Positions 43,095-54,988 of a stretch of DNA of 64,000 nucleotides are shown here, one piece after another. How positions within the stretch are numbered: the first letter of the stretch is position 1; every line of letters begins with the position of its first letter. The notes under the pieces were generated by a model. The model was not told the origin of the DNA and ran no database searches. It worked only from the letters and a program-made list of their open reading frames with translations. The DNA is from Natronosalvus hydrolyticus (GTDB lineage Archaea; Halobacteriota; Halobacteria; Halobacteriales; Natrialbaceae). Both the position numbers and the translations under genes were made by a program. The stretch is taken from the NCBI GenBank assembly GCA_025517525.1, contig JAOPJZ010000002.1, forward strand, positions 434,001-498,000, given 5' to 3'.

Positions 43095-43886
43095 ATGACT
43101 GCGTCAGAGGGGCGTCGAATTCAGACCGTATTGAAGGCGTTCGAGATCATCGAAGTACTCAAAGAACTGGATAGTGCACCGATTCGCGAACTCGATACAC
43201 ACGTTGATCTCTCGAAAGGCTCCCTTCACACCCATCTTGCAACACTCTGTGAAAGCGGCTTCGTCACCCAGGACGGCGACGAGTACAAACTGGGCCTGCG
43301 CTTCGTTATGATGGGCGAGTACGTCCGGAACCACATTCCGGTCTATATGGCTGCCAAAGACGAAATCGACGCGTTCGCAGAAGAGTGCGGCGAGTACGCC
43401 CACCTCATCGTCGAGGACGACGGCCACGAGATAGCCCTTTACGAATCACGCGGCGATCAGGCAATCGCGACCGACTACCACATTCAGCTCCGGGAAGACC
43501 CACAATTACTTCACAACAGTTCCGCCGGAAAGGCGATTCTCGCATCACTTCCGGAGTATCGCGTCGACGAGATTATCGAACAAAAGGGACTGCAAGCTTC
43601 GACGGCAAACACGATCACCGATCCCGACGAACTCAAGAGGACACTCGAGACCGTCCGGGAACAGGGCTACGCACAGAATGACGAAGAGGAGATGCGGGGC
43701 ATTCGGGCCGTGGGCGCACCAATCCGCGGACCGGATGGCGGGGTTCGGGGTGCGGTCAGTGTGACCGCCCCAACGAGTCGCCTCTCGGGAGACCGATTCA
43801 ACGAAGAGATCCCAGCGATGGTAACGCGAACGGCGAACGTCATCGAAATCAATCTCGCGACCAAGGATTTCAACGACCGCCAGTAA
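43095..43886 (+). CDS. IclR-family transcriptional regulator
   Basis: 263 residues from ATG 43095. The N-terminal helix-turn-helix (TVLKAFEIIEVLKELDSAPIREL ... LSKGSLHTHLATLCESGFV) and the C-terminal effector domain (HLIVEDDGHEIALYESRG, HNSSAGKAILASLPEYRVDEII, RGIRAVGAPIRGPDGGVRGAVSV) are typical of IclR proteins. The ligand is unknown; in haloarchaea this family often controls sugar or aromatic acid catabolism. AT-rich TATACCCAAATATTAAAC lies about 20-45 nt upstream as promoter. It is convergent with the metal ATPase, and no catabolic gene adjoins it. Confidence 0.9.
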   Translation: MTASEGRRIQTVLKAFEIIEVLKELDSAPIRELDTHVDLSKGSLHTHLATLCESGFVTQDGDEYKLGLRFVMMGEYVRNHIPVYMAAKDEIDAFAEECGEYAHLIVEDDGHEIALYESRGDQAIATDYHIQLREDPQLLHNSSAGKAILASLPEYRVDEIIEQKGLQASTANTITDPDELKRTLETVREQGYAQNDEEEMRGIRAVGAPIRGPDGGVRGAVSVTAPTSRLSGDRFNEEIPAMVTRTANVIEINLATKDFNDRQ

Positions 43887-43981
43887 TCCGTTTTGGCCTC
43901 CTCGAGCGAACCGGGTTTAGTGCGCACAGCAGATGGCCAACAACGCCGGTTACAGAGAGATAATTGGGATAACGAATTCTA

Positions 43982-46015
<2,034 letters not shown>

Positions 46016-46321
46016 ACTAATACTATTGAGTTGGCTCAGATAAGCATTTGTGGACGAGCCTCTGGCAGTCACACGAATCTGTGTATCGCGCTATGGGGAG
46101 TACACACAGGAGAGAGGCGATATCAGTCCCCCAGTGTGGTCAGCGTAGTCTTAGCGCGATACCGTGCACGCAGACAGCGAAAAGCCAGTTTCAGATCCTC
46201 GAACCTCGAGTCGCCTGCACCCCAGTCCCGAACAACGATCACCGAAACGTACCGTGGCCCCCTGAATCCCTTTCGATTGTTAGGGTCTCGAGCTTTTTTA
46301 TTGGAAGCCATATCCAATGCT

Positions 46322-47956
46322 ATGACACACGTGGTCGTCGTTGGCGGCGGTATCGGGGGGCTCTCTGCCGCGCACGAACTTGCCGAACGTGGATTCGACG
46401 TGACCGTCCTCGAGGCAGCCGAGCGCTTCGGTGGCAAAGCCCGATCCGTACCGGTCGATGATGGGGAGGCTCCGCTACACGGGGAACACGGATTCCGGTT
46501 CTTTCCGGCCTTTTATCGCCACGTCATCGACACGATGACACGCATCCCGGACGGGACAGGAACCGTCGAGGACAATCTGGTCGAAACGGAGGCGACCCTC
46601 ATCGCGAGTACCCACCGGCGGGATATCGTCGCGAACACGCGAACACCAGAAACGGTTTCCGAGTGGCTCGAGGCACTCAGGCCGGCGTTCGCCGAAGACC
46701 TTCCGCCATCGGACGTCAGATTCCTGGTCGAGCGCCTGCTGTACGTCCTGACCGCCTGTGAGGAACGACGCGAAGGCGAACTAGATGACATCTCCTGGTG
46801 GGAGTTCATCGACGCCGACAACCGCTCTCAAGAATTTCGTGACCGACTCGCCCTTGCAGTGCAATCGCTGGTTGCCTTGCGGCCACAGCTCGGGAGTGCC
46901 CGGACCATCGGGACGATCTATTTACAGCTGCTTTTCGGCCAACTCGACCCCACACAACCGGCAGAACGAGTGCTCAACGCCCCCACGAGCGAGGCATGGA
47001 TCGACCCCTGGACGACGTACCTCGAGTCACTCGACGTCGAGCTCCATGCAGAAACACCAGCACAGGAGCTATTGTTCGACGGTCGCCGGGTGACTGGCGT
47101 GTCGCTCGCCTCCGGCGAAACCGTGGTGGGCGATGAGTACGTGATCGCCGTACCCGTCGAGGTTTCCCCGTCGTTTTTCACCCCCAAACTCGCTCGAGCG
47201 GCCCCCGCACTCGGTCGGATCGATCAGCTCGATACCGCCTGGATGAACGGCATCCAGTACTTCCTCACCAATGACGTCGAAATCACCCGTGGCCACCAGG
47301 TGTATGCCGACGCGCCGTGGGCGCTGACGTCGATTTCACAGCGCCAGTTCTGGCCCGAGTTCGACGTCGAAAACCGTGGCCCCGACGCGGTAAACGGCGT
47401 GCTTTCGGTTATCGCCTCGGATTGGGACACACCCGGGATTCTGTACGACAAACCCGCCCGAAACTGTACCCGTGAGGAGATCGCCATGGAAATCTGGGCA
47501 CAGCTCAAAGCCCACCTGAACACCGCCGAGACGACCCTAACCGACGAAACACTCGTCGACTGGTTCCTCGACCCGGCGCTGGTCGAAACCGATGAAGGCG
47601 TCGAGAACCGCTCACCGCTGTTGATCAACACGGTCGGTTCACTCCGGAACCGGCCGCCAGCGGACGTCGGGATCGAAAACCTCACGCTCGCCAGCGATTA
47701 CGTCCGCACCAACAGCGATCTCGCATCGATGGAGTCGGCCAACGAAGCAGGACGCAGAGCGGCGAACGCGATCTTCGAACGCCACGGGCGTTCCGACCGC
47801 GCACAGATCTGGTCGCTGAGGGAACCGGCCGTTTTCGAGCCCTTCAAACAACAAGACCGTATCCGATACCGTCTTGGCCTGCCACATCCGGCTACCGTTA
47901 CCCACTCGATTCGTGGGTTCTCGAGTGACATTCAGAAATTGATTGCAAATAGATAG
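46322..47956 (+). CDS. FAD-dependent amine oxidase/desaturase-like flavoprotein
   Basis: 544 residues from ATG 46322. The dinucleotide-binding HVVVVGGGIGGLSAAHELAE and VLEAAERFGGKARS are the amine oxidase / phytoene desaturase motifs. HGEHGFRFFPAFYRHVIDTMTRIP resembles the hydroxysqualene dehydroxylase and carotenoid isomerase group. SDYVRTNSDLASMESANEAGRRAANAI near the C-terminus is the second FAD-binding segment. The substrate may be a terpenoid. TTTTTTATT at 46293-46301 is a likely TATA box 21-29 nt upstream, so the mRNA is probably leaderless. Longer in-frame starts before it are not favoured. Confidence 0.87.
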   Translation: MTHVVVVGGGIGGLSAAHELAERGFDVTVLEAAERFGGKARSVPVDDGEAPLHGEHGFRFFPAFYRHVIDTMTRIPDGTGTVEDNLVETEATLIASTHRRDIVANTRTPETVSEWLEALRPAFAEDLPPSDVRFLVERLLYVLTACEERREGELDDISWWEFIDADNRSQEFRDRLALAVQSLVALRPQLGSARTIGTIYLQLLFGQLDPTQPAERVLNAPTSEAWIDPWTTYLESLDVELHAETPAQELLFDGRRVTGVSLASGETVVGDEYVIAVPVEVSPSFFTPKLARAAPALGRIDQLDTAWMNGIQYFLTNDVEITRGHQVYADAPWALTSISQRQFWPEFDVENRGPDAVNGVLSVIASDWDTPGILYDKPARNCTREEIAMEIWAQLKAHLNTAETTLTDETLVDWFLDPALVETDEGVENRSPLLINTVGSLRNRPPADVGIENLTLASDYVRTNSDLASMESANEAGRRAANAIFERHGRSDRAQIWSLREPAVFEPFKQQDRIRYRLGLPHPATVTHSIRGFSSDIQKLIANR

Positions 47957-49039
47957 TAATACAGTATTGGAAGTAGAGTTATTGGGAATGATTTTGCTGG
48001 CCGGGAAGGGCTCGCTGAGAGTGATGTACCTTCTTTCGAGAGGGACTCCCGATTTCCCCGTTATTCGTGGACGAGTATTGGTCTCGAGTTCTCGAACTCT
48101 CACCTCTCGATCCCGGCATCGTATTACTGGAGACACCCGACATCGATGAACGCACAGCGCGCGCCCCTGGTCGTCGATCACGTCCTCCCCGGTACACGCA
48201 CGGAACGCGGATCGGCAGTCGGGGTTTTGTGAGTACCCGCCCACTGACCGATATCGCGACGAGCAACCGAATCCTGGATCGGATCGACGTCGTCCGTGGA
48301 TTCACCGGCTACCAGCACTTTGATTACTCGAGTCGATAAACGCGACCGTTCTGCCGAAGAAACGACCGTCGAAGCCAACGCGAATACCGACAAAACCATC
48401 GTAGCCGTACACGAGACGCTCGAGACCATCGACCCCGAGTGTTGATGTCCTGGACGAGCGGACTGATGTCAAAACTGTACGAGACGCCGACCGAGTATGG
48501 CCACGCCGATTTCGAGTGAGGCCCCAGGGTCGGTGGGTATCAAAATTGACTGGGACGACGACTCTCGAAAGCTACAGGCAAGTCGAGCGTTTCCCGCTCT
48601 ATTACAGCGTTTTAGGCAGGGCGATTATCAACCGCATGAACACATTCTCGAACAGTTGGGACTTCCGGACTCGAAAAGCGTTACGCTCGAAGAGGGAAAG
48701 CCGACGAAAAGGGTAGTGTATGGGTTGAGATTGATTTACGTCGGTGGGAGGTGCAGGCACGCCAATTACACACAACCGGAATCGAATACTGGCGTGAATG
48801 CAACGGTTCTCGATGTTGTACAGGCCGCAGATAGACAGCCAAATCAGGGCAACGGAAGGCCTTCTATTCGGCTTTTGAACACCAACACAGGGAGTGACAT
48901 ACATCAAAATGGCTTCGTTGAAACCCTCAATCGATGTTAGTTTTCAGCAGTCTTGCTGAATACACAGCGCGAACGCAGCACTATCCGATAGCTAAATCAC
49001 CTCATTCGAGCCACGAGTTTTCGTTTCCTGATCGCCGAC
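47957..49039. other. 1.08-kb decayed stretch with coding fragments
   Basis: No intact gene. Coding-like fragments appear on the plus strand: DPGIVLLETPDIDER (about 48110-48155), DIATSNRILDRIDVVRGF (about 48250-48303) and, one frame away, EETTVEANANTDKTIVAVHE ending in TGA at 48443-48445. That stop overlaps an ATG (TGATG) for a 24-residue frame, MSWTSGLMSKLYETPTEYGH..., ending at 48519. The stop/start coupling suggests remnants of an old operon. The frames at 48.5-48.9 kb have no recognisable pattern. I cannot name the ancestral genes. Confidence 0.45.
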
Positions 49040-50437
49040 TCAGTAGGTCGCTGGCGTAACGTTCTGATTTAACTGAAACACATTTTCGGGGTCGTACTCG
49101 GTTTTTACCTCAACGAGTCGGTCGTAGTTTCCTCGATATGCGAACTGCTCTTGGCCAGTGCCCTCGCTGATGAAGTTCATGTACGTGCCATCGGTCGAGT
49201 GCCCGACGAGTGCGTCGTAGCTCTTGTCCGCCCATCTGACGCACTCTTCGTCCTGCTCCTGGTCGTCCCAGCGCACCTGGATGTTCACGAGAAACTCCGC
49301 GTCCCGGTGCGGGTAGGCGGTGGCGTCCACGGGGGTCCGAGACATGGCCCCTCCCATGTGGGCCAGGGCGACCTTGGTGTCGTCCGTTGGCCGCGACAAT
49401 CCGTACTCGAGGACGGTGTCGATCATCTCGTCGGTAAACTCCGTAAAGTTCAGCGATTTCCAGTAATTCCGGGCGCCCGGAGCGTTGGCGTCGTCGAAGA
49501 ACTGCTGCCACTTTGCGTACGAACGCACAGCCACGTTATCCCCGAGTGGGTCGCCGAACTCGAGGAACGGTTCGACGAGCAACCACCCTTCGTCCGGGAC
49601 CCCGGCATAGACAGGGAGGACGGCGACTACCGGTTCGCCGTGATGGTCTTCGGGGATGAACGGTGCGGGGGGCGCCGTGAGCACGACGACCCAGACGGTG
49701 AGTTCGTCGGGGACGTCCGCGACGTAGTCCCGCCAGTGGCGAACCGCCGCGTGGGCGTCCGCCCCACGATGGATGATCAACCCCGCAAGGATCTCCGGAC
49801 CGACCTCGTGGAGGTCGAATTCGAAGGAGGTAACGATCCCGAAGTTGCCACCACCGCCCCTGACCGCCCAAAACAGGTCGGAATGTTCGTTCTCGTTCGC
49901 GTGCAGCAACTCCCCGTCGGCCGTAACGATGTCCACCGAGCGGAGATTGTCGACCGTCATCCCGTAGGTTCGCGAGAGATATCCGAATCCTCCGCCGAGC
50001 GTGAGCCCGGCGATACCAGTTTCGGAGACGAATCCAAGCGGCGTTGCGAGCCCGAATGCCTGCGTCTCGTGGTCGACGTCCGCCAGGGTCGCACCCGGTT
50101 CGACGCGAGCAGTTTGTGTCATGGGATCCACGCGAATTGCGGTCATCCCGGAAAGGTCGATGGTGAGCCCGTTGTCACAGACCGCGTTCCCCGCGACGTT
50201 GTGTCCGTTCCCCTTTACGCCGATCGGGAGCCCGTTTTCGCGGGCGAAGTTCACCGCTGCGATGACGTCAGCGGTGCCGGCACAGCGGGTGATGACGGCC
50301 GGATGTTTCTCGATCATAGCGTTCCAGACCTCGCGTGCCTCGTCGTAGCCCTCGCCACAGGGCCGGAGGACCTCACCGTGGATATCGTCCTCAAGCGTCT
50401 TGTAGGCCGATTCGGCAAGCATGAGGTCAGCAGTCAT
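49040..50437 (-). CDS. FAD-binding oxidoreductase, berberine-bridge-enzyme type
   Basis: 465 residues from ATG 50437; longer frames exist but homologous enzymes begin about here (MTADLMLAESAYKTL). The PCMH-type FAD domain is clear: VWNAMIEKHPAVITRCAGTADV, VKGNGHNVAGNAVCDNG with the His that commonly bonds FAD, GIAGLTLGGGFGYLSRTYG and DLFWAVRGGGGNFGIVTSFEF. The C-terminal BBE segment (YMNFISEGTG ... YRGNYDRLVEVKTEYDPENVF) is complete. It oxidises a small alcohol, sugar or secondary metabolite; the substrate is unknown. Monocistronic. Confidence 0.9.
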   Translation of the reverse strand: MTADLMLAESAYKTLEDDIHGEVLRPCGEGYDEAREVWNAMIEKHPAVITRCAGTADVIAAVNFARENGLPIGVKGNGHNVAGNAVCDNGLTIDLSGMTAIRVDPMTQTARVEPGATLADVDHETQAFGLATPLGFVSETGIAGLTLGGGFGYLSRTYGMTVDNLRSVDIVTADGELLHANENEHSDLFWAVRGGGGNFGIVTSFEFDLHEVGPEILAGLIIHRGADAHAAVRHWRDYVADVPDELTVWVVVLTAPPAPFIPEDHHGEPVVAVLPVYAGVPDEGWLLVEPFLEFGDPLGDNVAVRSYAKWQQFFDDANAPGARNYWKSLNFTEFTDEMIDTVLEYGLSRPTDDTKVALAHMGGAMSRTPVDATAYPHRDAEFLVNIQVRWDDQEQDEECVRWADKSYDALVGHSTDGTYMNFISEGTGQEQFAYRGNYDRLVEVKTEYDPENVFQLNQNVTPATY

Positions 50438-50726
50438 TGGCCCGGCCTCACTATCGAGGGCGCGCTCGCTCGCATGCTCCCGGCGAGGGGACGAACGTCG
50501 ATACGGTCGTGGACTGGAATCTCGTACGTCATGGTCGTGGATCTCCTGGTGTGCTCGGAACATCTCCCAGACTCGGAAGTCCAGCCCGACAGTCTCGCAC
50601 CGATGTCCCGAACACACTCAAAAGCAACTAACGCCGGATTGGTGCATAACTTCACGTGACAGTTAGTCGACTACACTGGCTTCGATGTTCACACCGTGTA
50701 CATCGGTCGAGCGGTGAACAATTCTA

Positions 50727-51521
50727 TCAGCCGGTGAACGCGTCGGTCCCAACCGGGGTCGCGTCGGCCCAGTATCGGTCGAAGGTCGACTCGGCCCACT
50801 CACGGACGGCATCGATGTCGCTTTCGATCAGCGCAGTTGGCGAACCCTCCTTGTCGGCCAACCGCAGGTTCACCGTTTTCTCGGAACCGAGTACGATGTA
50901 CGTGATCGTTCCCTCGTAGTGACGATACTCGACACGGCCGGATTCCAGCATCTCTCGAGAGTGGCGCGCCAGTTCCGGGTCGTTTTTGAGTACGTCGAGG
51001 ACCTGTGGCGTGAACACCCACTCGAACGTGATGTCCTCGTTCATCACGTGTCGCCAGCAGGTTTTGAGAAAAAGTAGGGTAATGGCAAACGAGAACGACC
51101 AGAATTCTCCGCCGTTCTCGAACAGGCGCACGTGCTGTGAGAGCGGAGCAGACGCGTTCGCACGACTCACAGCTGTAATCTTTGCGTCGGCTAGATGGCG
51201 GATGTGAAACCCGTACTCTTCGTCCGGAAACCATTGAAACACCTCGCGGACCCGCCGCTCGGCTGCCATCATCTCACTGAACGCTTCATATTCCTCGAGC
51301 ACCCAGGAACCAAGTGGCGTAATAGTACACACCTGGCCCTCCTGAGTAATCCAATTTCGGTCATCACACTCATCGAGGATGCGTCCGAGGGTCACTCTGG
51401 ACACACCGACCTTCGTAATTAGCCCATCCCGAGCGTGGCGGCCACCGGTTAAACACCGCAGGAGAGCCACGCGATTTTCTGAATTCGCGAGAAAGGCGAT
51501 ATCTTGGTCCGATGGGTTCAT
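50727..51521 (-). CDS. Winged-helix transcriptional regulator (haloarchaeal HVO_A0261-like)
   Basis: 264 residues from ATG 51521. The N-terminal winged helix (ENRVALLRCLTGGRHARDGLITKVGVSRVTLGRILDECDDRNWI, with TPLGSWVLEEY as the wing end) is followed by a sensor region (about 100-250) with VRLFENGGEFWSFSFAIT and VEYRHYEGTITYIVLGSEKTVNL. The architecture matches a large haloarchaeal family of two-domain regulators. No ligand or target can be stated. The nearest genes are a BBE-type oxidase downstream and decayed DNA upstream. Confidence 0.82.
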   Translation of the reverse strand: MNPSDQDIAFLANSENRVALLRCLTGGRHARDGLITKVGVSRVTLGRILDECDDRNWITQEGQVCTITPLGSWVLEEYEAFSEMMAAERRVREVFQWFPDEEYGFHIRHLADAKITAVSRANASAPLSQHVRLFENGGEFWSFSFAITLLFLKTCWRHVMNEDITFEWVFTPQVLDVLKNDPELARHSREMLESGRVEYRHYEGTITYIVLGSEKTVNLRLADKEGSPTALIESDIDAVREWAESTFDRYWADATPVGTDAFTG

Positions 51522-51657
51522 GTTCAACTCTCCGTTGTTAGTTCGTACCACACTCCGATATACTATACGACTGATTCGACCATCGGATCGAGGCGCGTGC
51601 AGGCCGTGAATCGAGATTTGAATTTTCGGGGGATGGGTGCTACGTACCCAGTGGTGA

Positions 51658-51756
51658 CTGACTCTTCTGGATTACTCCCAACGGGTCGTCGAACTCACAC
51701 AGCAGGAACTCGAGGAGTTCGTCTGGTCAGCGACGGTCGAGACGTGGAACGACTGA
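51658..51756 (+). pseudogene. C-terminal fragment of an unrecognised haloarchaeal protein (copy 1)
   Basis: The frame reads LTLLDYSQRVVELTQQ then ELEEFVWSATVETWND before a TGA and has no start codon. The same sequence, YxQRVVELxQQxLEE, ends another broken frame at 60.2 kb. The two are remnants of related genes whose upstream parts are lost here. I do not recognise the family. It lies 53 nt before hairpin repeat copy B. Confidence 0.5.
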
Positions 51757-51809
51757 TACTGATGGGAGTTCCCATCTCCTGGCGATCGCTTGAACGGGGC
51801 CGGCGATCA

Positions 51810-51897
51810 CTAGTGGCTTCCCAAACCTGAACGGATGCGTGAAACCGATTACGGGCGTCCGGTTTCACGCATCGGTCGACGTTTGGGAGGGTACTAG
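51810..51897 (+). repeat. Dispersed palindromic repeat, copy B
   Basis: An 80-bp core (51814-51893) between two CTAG tetramers. The outer arms are TTCCCAAAC and GTTTGGGA, and the inner arms GATGCGTGAAACCG and CGGTTTCACGCATC are perfectly complementary over 14 bp around a 12-nt loop. It is nearly identical to copy D in inverse orientation and close to copy C. Confidence 0.9.
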
Positions 51898-51956
51898 CAC
51901 GAGACGATACCCGTCGGTATGGCCGGACGGAGTCAGTCCCGTTCGACAGCGATCGG

Positions 51957-53216
51957 TCAGATAGCGACGAACACGACGAGTCCCACGACAGCGAGCAGTG
52001 CCATCGGGACGACTGCCTTCGATCGCAGCTGTCCACTGATGAGTTCCACCAGGACGATCTTCGACGTGAGGCTCGCGGCGATCCCCAGCATGACCATCCC
52101 AGCCGCCTGTTCGATCCCGATAGCCCCCTCATTGAACACCGTCGCCGCAGTCACTGAGACGGCAGCCGACGATGCGAGTCCACCCGCAAACGCCGTCGCA
52201 TACAGCCCAAACGCACCCAGAACTGCTTCAGCAAAGACCGATACAAGCAAGATCGTAACGTAAGCAAGAGAGAACTTGGCAGCAGCCACAAACGAGAACG
52301 GAGAGTCGATCTCGAACTCGAACTCCTCGTGACCATCGTCGCGGTGCCACAGGATGGCAACGATCGTTCCCGCCACCCCAATCATCACCATGGCAGGCTG
52401 CCAGAGGGACCAGAACAGTCCAGTCGCGAGGACGACTGCAATACCAACGTTTCTCACGATCATCGAGACAGACGCCAGCAGCAACGCGGCTGCGGTGGCA
52501 TCGAGTATCTCGCGTGACTGCGTCGCCATCCTGGCGAGAACGCCCGCCGTTGCAAACGAATTGGCCCCACCCGCGAGTAGCCCGGTGACAGCTAACCCCT
52601 TTGAGCCCCCGATTCGGCGCATCGACACGTACGACACGAACTCGATCAACAGCACGAATATTGCAAATAACAGCACCTCTCGAGGTACAACGACGCCGAA
52701 CGGGTCAACCGGGTCGGTCGGGACGACCGGATACAAAATGAAGACGACCGCTCCCAATTTCAACGAGTCGAGAAACTCTTGATCCGATACCCCCTCCACA
52801 TACCGGTGTAATCGTTCTTTTTCGGCCAGGAGAACGACCAGCACGATCGTGATTGCAGTGGATTCAAAGAACAGTCCGTAGCCGACGAGAAGTCCGAGCA
52901 ACGCAACGAGAAACACAGTGACGGACGTCGTAAGTCCGACGTCTCCTTCGGTCAGCGAGAATCGGACGTACGCGATCAGGAGGGCAAAGCCAGCAGCCAG
53001 CCCCAGATAGAGTCCGACGATGACCGGATACCCCGCTTGTTGCCCGACCGCGACTGTGACCGGCCCGGCCCCACACAGAAGCGCCAGCGTCCGCAATCCT
53101 GCAAACTTCCGCTCCGGTCGTCGCTCCCGTTCCAGTCCGATCAGCCCACCCGTCGCAATCGCTATGAGCACCTTGACCAGCAGTTCCGGGACTGAAACGA
53201 CGTCTATCATCGGCAA
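51957..53216 (-). CDS. MgtC/DUF4010-family membrane protein
   Basis: 419 residues with about twelve hydrophobic segments. The N-terminal part has the MgtC pattern (LLVKVLIAIATGGLIGLERERR and GLRTLALLCGAGPVTV). The remainder corresponds to DUF4010, with SMRRIGGSKGLAVTGLLAGGANSFATAGVLARMA and ASSAAVSVTAATVFNEG. MgtC-like proteins modulate magnesium or potassium homeostasis, but the DUF4010 form has no established function. ATG codons at 53216 and 53210 are both possible. It lies downstream of a DUF2238 gene on the same strand, 342 nt away. Confidence 0.85.
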   Translation of the reverse strand: MPMIDVVSVPELLVKVLIAIATGGLIGLERERRPERKFAGLRTLALLCGAGPVTVAVGQQAGYPVIVGLYLGLAAGFALLIAYVRFSLTEGDVGLTTSVTVFLVALLGLLVGYGLFFESTAITIVLVVLLAEKERLHRYVEGVSDQEFLDSLKLGAVVFILYPVVPTDPVDPFGVVVPREVLLFAIFVLLIEFVSYVSMRRIGGSKGLAVTGLLAGGANSFATAGVLARMATQSREILDATAAALLLASVSMIVRNVGIAVVLATGLFWSLWQPAMVMIGVAGTIVAILWHRDDGHEEFEFEIDSPFSFVAAAKFSLAYVTILLVSVFAEAVLGAFGLYATAFAGGLASSAAVSVTAATVFNEGAIGIEQAAGMVMLGIAASLTSKIVLVELISGQLRSKAVVPMALLAVVGLVVFVAI

Positions 53217-53558
53217 CCACGGCTTCCAGACGGACGGGACGGCCGATCACGTCCGCGTCGTCTACTCGACTGTCGGGACACTCGTTCGTCGCGTACGATC
53301 GGGTTCCAGCGGTAAATAGTCCGGCTAGTCGGCACACCTGCTGAGGATCTGGGATGAGCTGAATCTACCTGCTGACTACGAAGACGGGAAGGGCATCCCA
53401 AATACCGATGGCGTAGTCCGTCGAGGCCTCCGCAAGAGTATCAGTAACAGCCCAACTGAAAGCCCGAGAGTGGTTCTGACACCCTTCTGCGATATTATCA
53501 AGTATATGATGAGTCCTCGCAGTAAACAGGAACGGGCCAACTGCAAGTCGACGTAACG
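53217..53558. other. 342-nt gap between MgtC-like and DUF2238 genes
   Basis: No gene recognised. A minus-strand frame ending NHSRAFSWAVTDTLAEAS... IWDALPVFVVSR has coding-like composition (about 53365-53480) but lacks a start and matches nothing I know. It could be a short relic. Confidence 0.35.
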
Positions 53559-54257
53559 CTACTCCCGCTGTTCGACCGCCACGAGGAGCGCGAGCACGAT
53601 CGAACCGCCTACGATGCCTATCACCAACGCGACCAACACCGGTTCGACCAGCTCTGGCCGCTGCTCGGTGACCGGCACAAACGTCCGGATATCGAGGGCA
53701 ATCACTAGCAGGGCTCCGACGCAGTCGAACAACAGGTCCAGAGCCGTATCTCGAAGTCCGTAGTGATGGAGCACTGGTGGGTGGCCGATCCGTTCGCCGA
53801 CCTCGCGTGCGACGAGCTCGACGAACTCCCAAAGCACTCCGATCCCGAGGGTGAACAGGAGGGTGAACACGGCGATGTAGGCGGCCGATAGCTGGACGTT
53901 CGGGGAGTGTCGAACGAGCGTGTGCAACCCGGCGAAGACGAGCGCTGCAACGAGCCCGGCGGACACGGTATGCGTCAGGTGATCCCACCACCAGACTGAG
54001 TCGTACCAGCCGAGCATTCCAACCATATGGAGGAAGCCGGCGAGCGCGAGCCACAGCGGGAGCGCCTGCCCGAACGTCACGTCCACCCCCATCCCGACCC
54101 CCAGGCCGAACTCGACGGCGATCGGCGAGAGAGCGAGCGCGAGCGAGGCCGCCCCGTTCACGACCGCCGCGAAGTTGTCCGTTTTCCTGCCAACGAGGAG
54201 GGTCGCGCTGATGCCCGCCAGGAGAACGGCGTACGCGACTTGGTAGAAGACCAACAT
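53559..54257 (-). CDS. DUF2238-like multi-pass membrane protein
   Basis: 232 residues with about six hydrophobic helices. The segment WYDSVWWWDHLTHTVSAGLVAALVFA and later FTLGIGVLWEFVELVAREV are characteristic of the YjdF/DUF2238 family. DTALDLLFDCVGALLVI follows. The conserved D-H-x-x-H and W-E residues suggest a metal- or lipid-related role, but no function is established. It is inner-membrane and monocistronic; the gene begins just beside the insertion-sequence relic at 54.4 kb. Confidence 0.78.
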   Translation of the reverse strand: MLVFYQVAYAVLLAGISATLLVGRKTDNFAAVVNGAASLALALSPIAVEFGLGVGMGVDVTFGQALPLWLALAGFLHMVGMLGWYDSVWWWDHLTHTVSAGLVAALVFAGLHTLVRHSPNVQLSAAYIAVFTLLFTLGIGVLWEFVELVAREVGERIGHPPVLHHYGLRDTALDLLFDCVGALLVIALDIRTFVPVTEQRPELVEPVLVALVIGIVGGSIVLALLVAVEQRE

Positions 54258-54402
54258 CTCGTCCCTGAGGGACGGATCGCGCCGGAAGATATTGGTTCTA
54301 CTGGCGAGTTACGGGTTGTGGCGACGTCCCCTCGGCAGGGCGATAGATGTCTGGTGTCCGAGGCGCGACGATGATCGTGGCTGACCATCCACTCGTAGAG
54401 CC

Positions 54403-54785
54403 TTTGACATCCTCCGCACGACTGAAGTCGTGGGATTCCTCGCGCTTGGGGTCGGGCGTTCCGACGCCAACGGAGGCAATTTCCCGACCTCGGTTGGGCG
54501 GTCTCGGTTTGTAGGTGGTACGTCGAGTGGTGGGCGTGTGGTGACGCCAGTCCGTTTGGACTACCCTGCTGGCACCCTACAGGCCGTGCCATCGACCCGA
54601 CTCGAACTCGCGTTCGAGCCTCACTTGGGTAGGGTTGCTTTTTGTTGGTGGAGACCCCAATCCAACTCCAATTTTCCCGAGCGAGTTATGCTAAAATTCG
54701 ACCCCAGTCAAGCTAAGCGTTCCGATTTTACCGAGGACTCGTCGGATTCATCCAACGACTCAAGTCGTGGGCTTTCTCCTTGATT
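54403..54785 (-). mobile_element. IS200/IS605-type relic (~380 bp, both ends, no transposase)
   Basis: Read on the minus strand, it begins with the hairpin CCCACGACTTGAGTCGT (about 54754-54770) after AGGAGAAAG, and ends with GGAATCCCACGACTTCAGTCGTGCGGAGGATGTCAAA. The hairpin CACGACT-GA-AGTCGTG is at 54417-54432. This is the form of tnpB-type right ends (compare the right end of the intact element at 59.6 kb). Between them are about 300 nt without an open reading frame for transposase. It is a deletion derivative or non-autonomous element that could be moved by a TnpA in trans. The rest of the gap 54258-54988 shows only the TATA box of the next gene. Confidence 0.65.
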
Positions 54786-54988
54786 CTGTAATTTGCGGAA
54801 AACAGGGATATTCCGCGGCATCTTCGGGGCAAAGAACAAGGTGCAATGGTTTCAGTATTCCTTTCACGGGATGGCAGCCAATACCGTCCGACGAGGCGTC
54901 CAGTAGCCGCCCCGGCGTCGCCAGCGGTTCCCACGTCGTAGAACTTAGCCCCCTCTCTTAACTCCGTCGACGGGGTACTACCGGCACC

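Noticed and set aside
48497..48940. Open frame of 147 residues in the decayed stretch
   Set aside because: Its composition is not typical of coding DNA here, several overlapping frames are equally open, and no motif is visible.
49151..50659. Plus-strand frame of 502 residues over the berberine-bridge-type gene
   Set aside because: It is the antisense shadow of a gene with clear FAD-binding motifs and shows no domain of its own.
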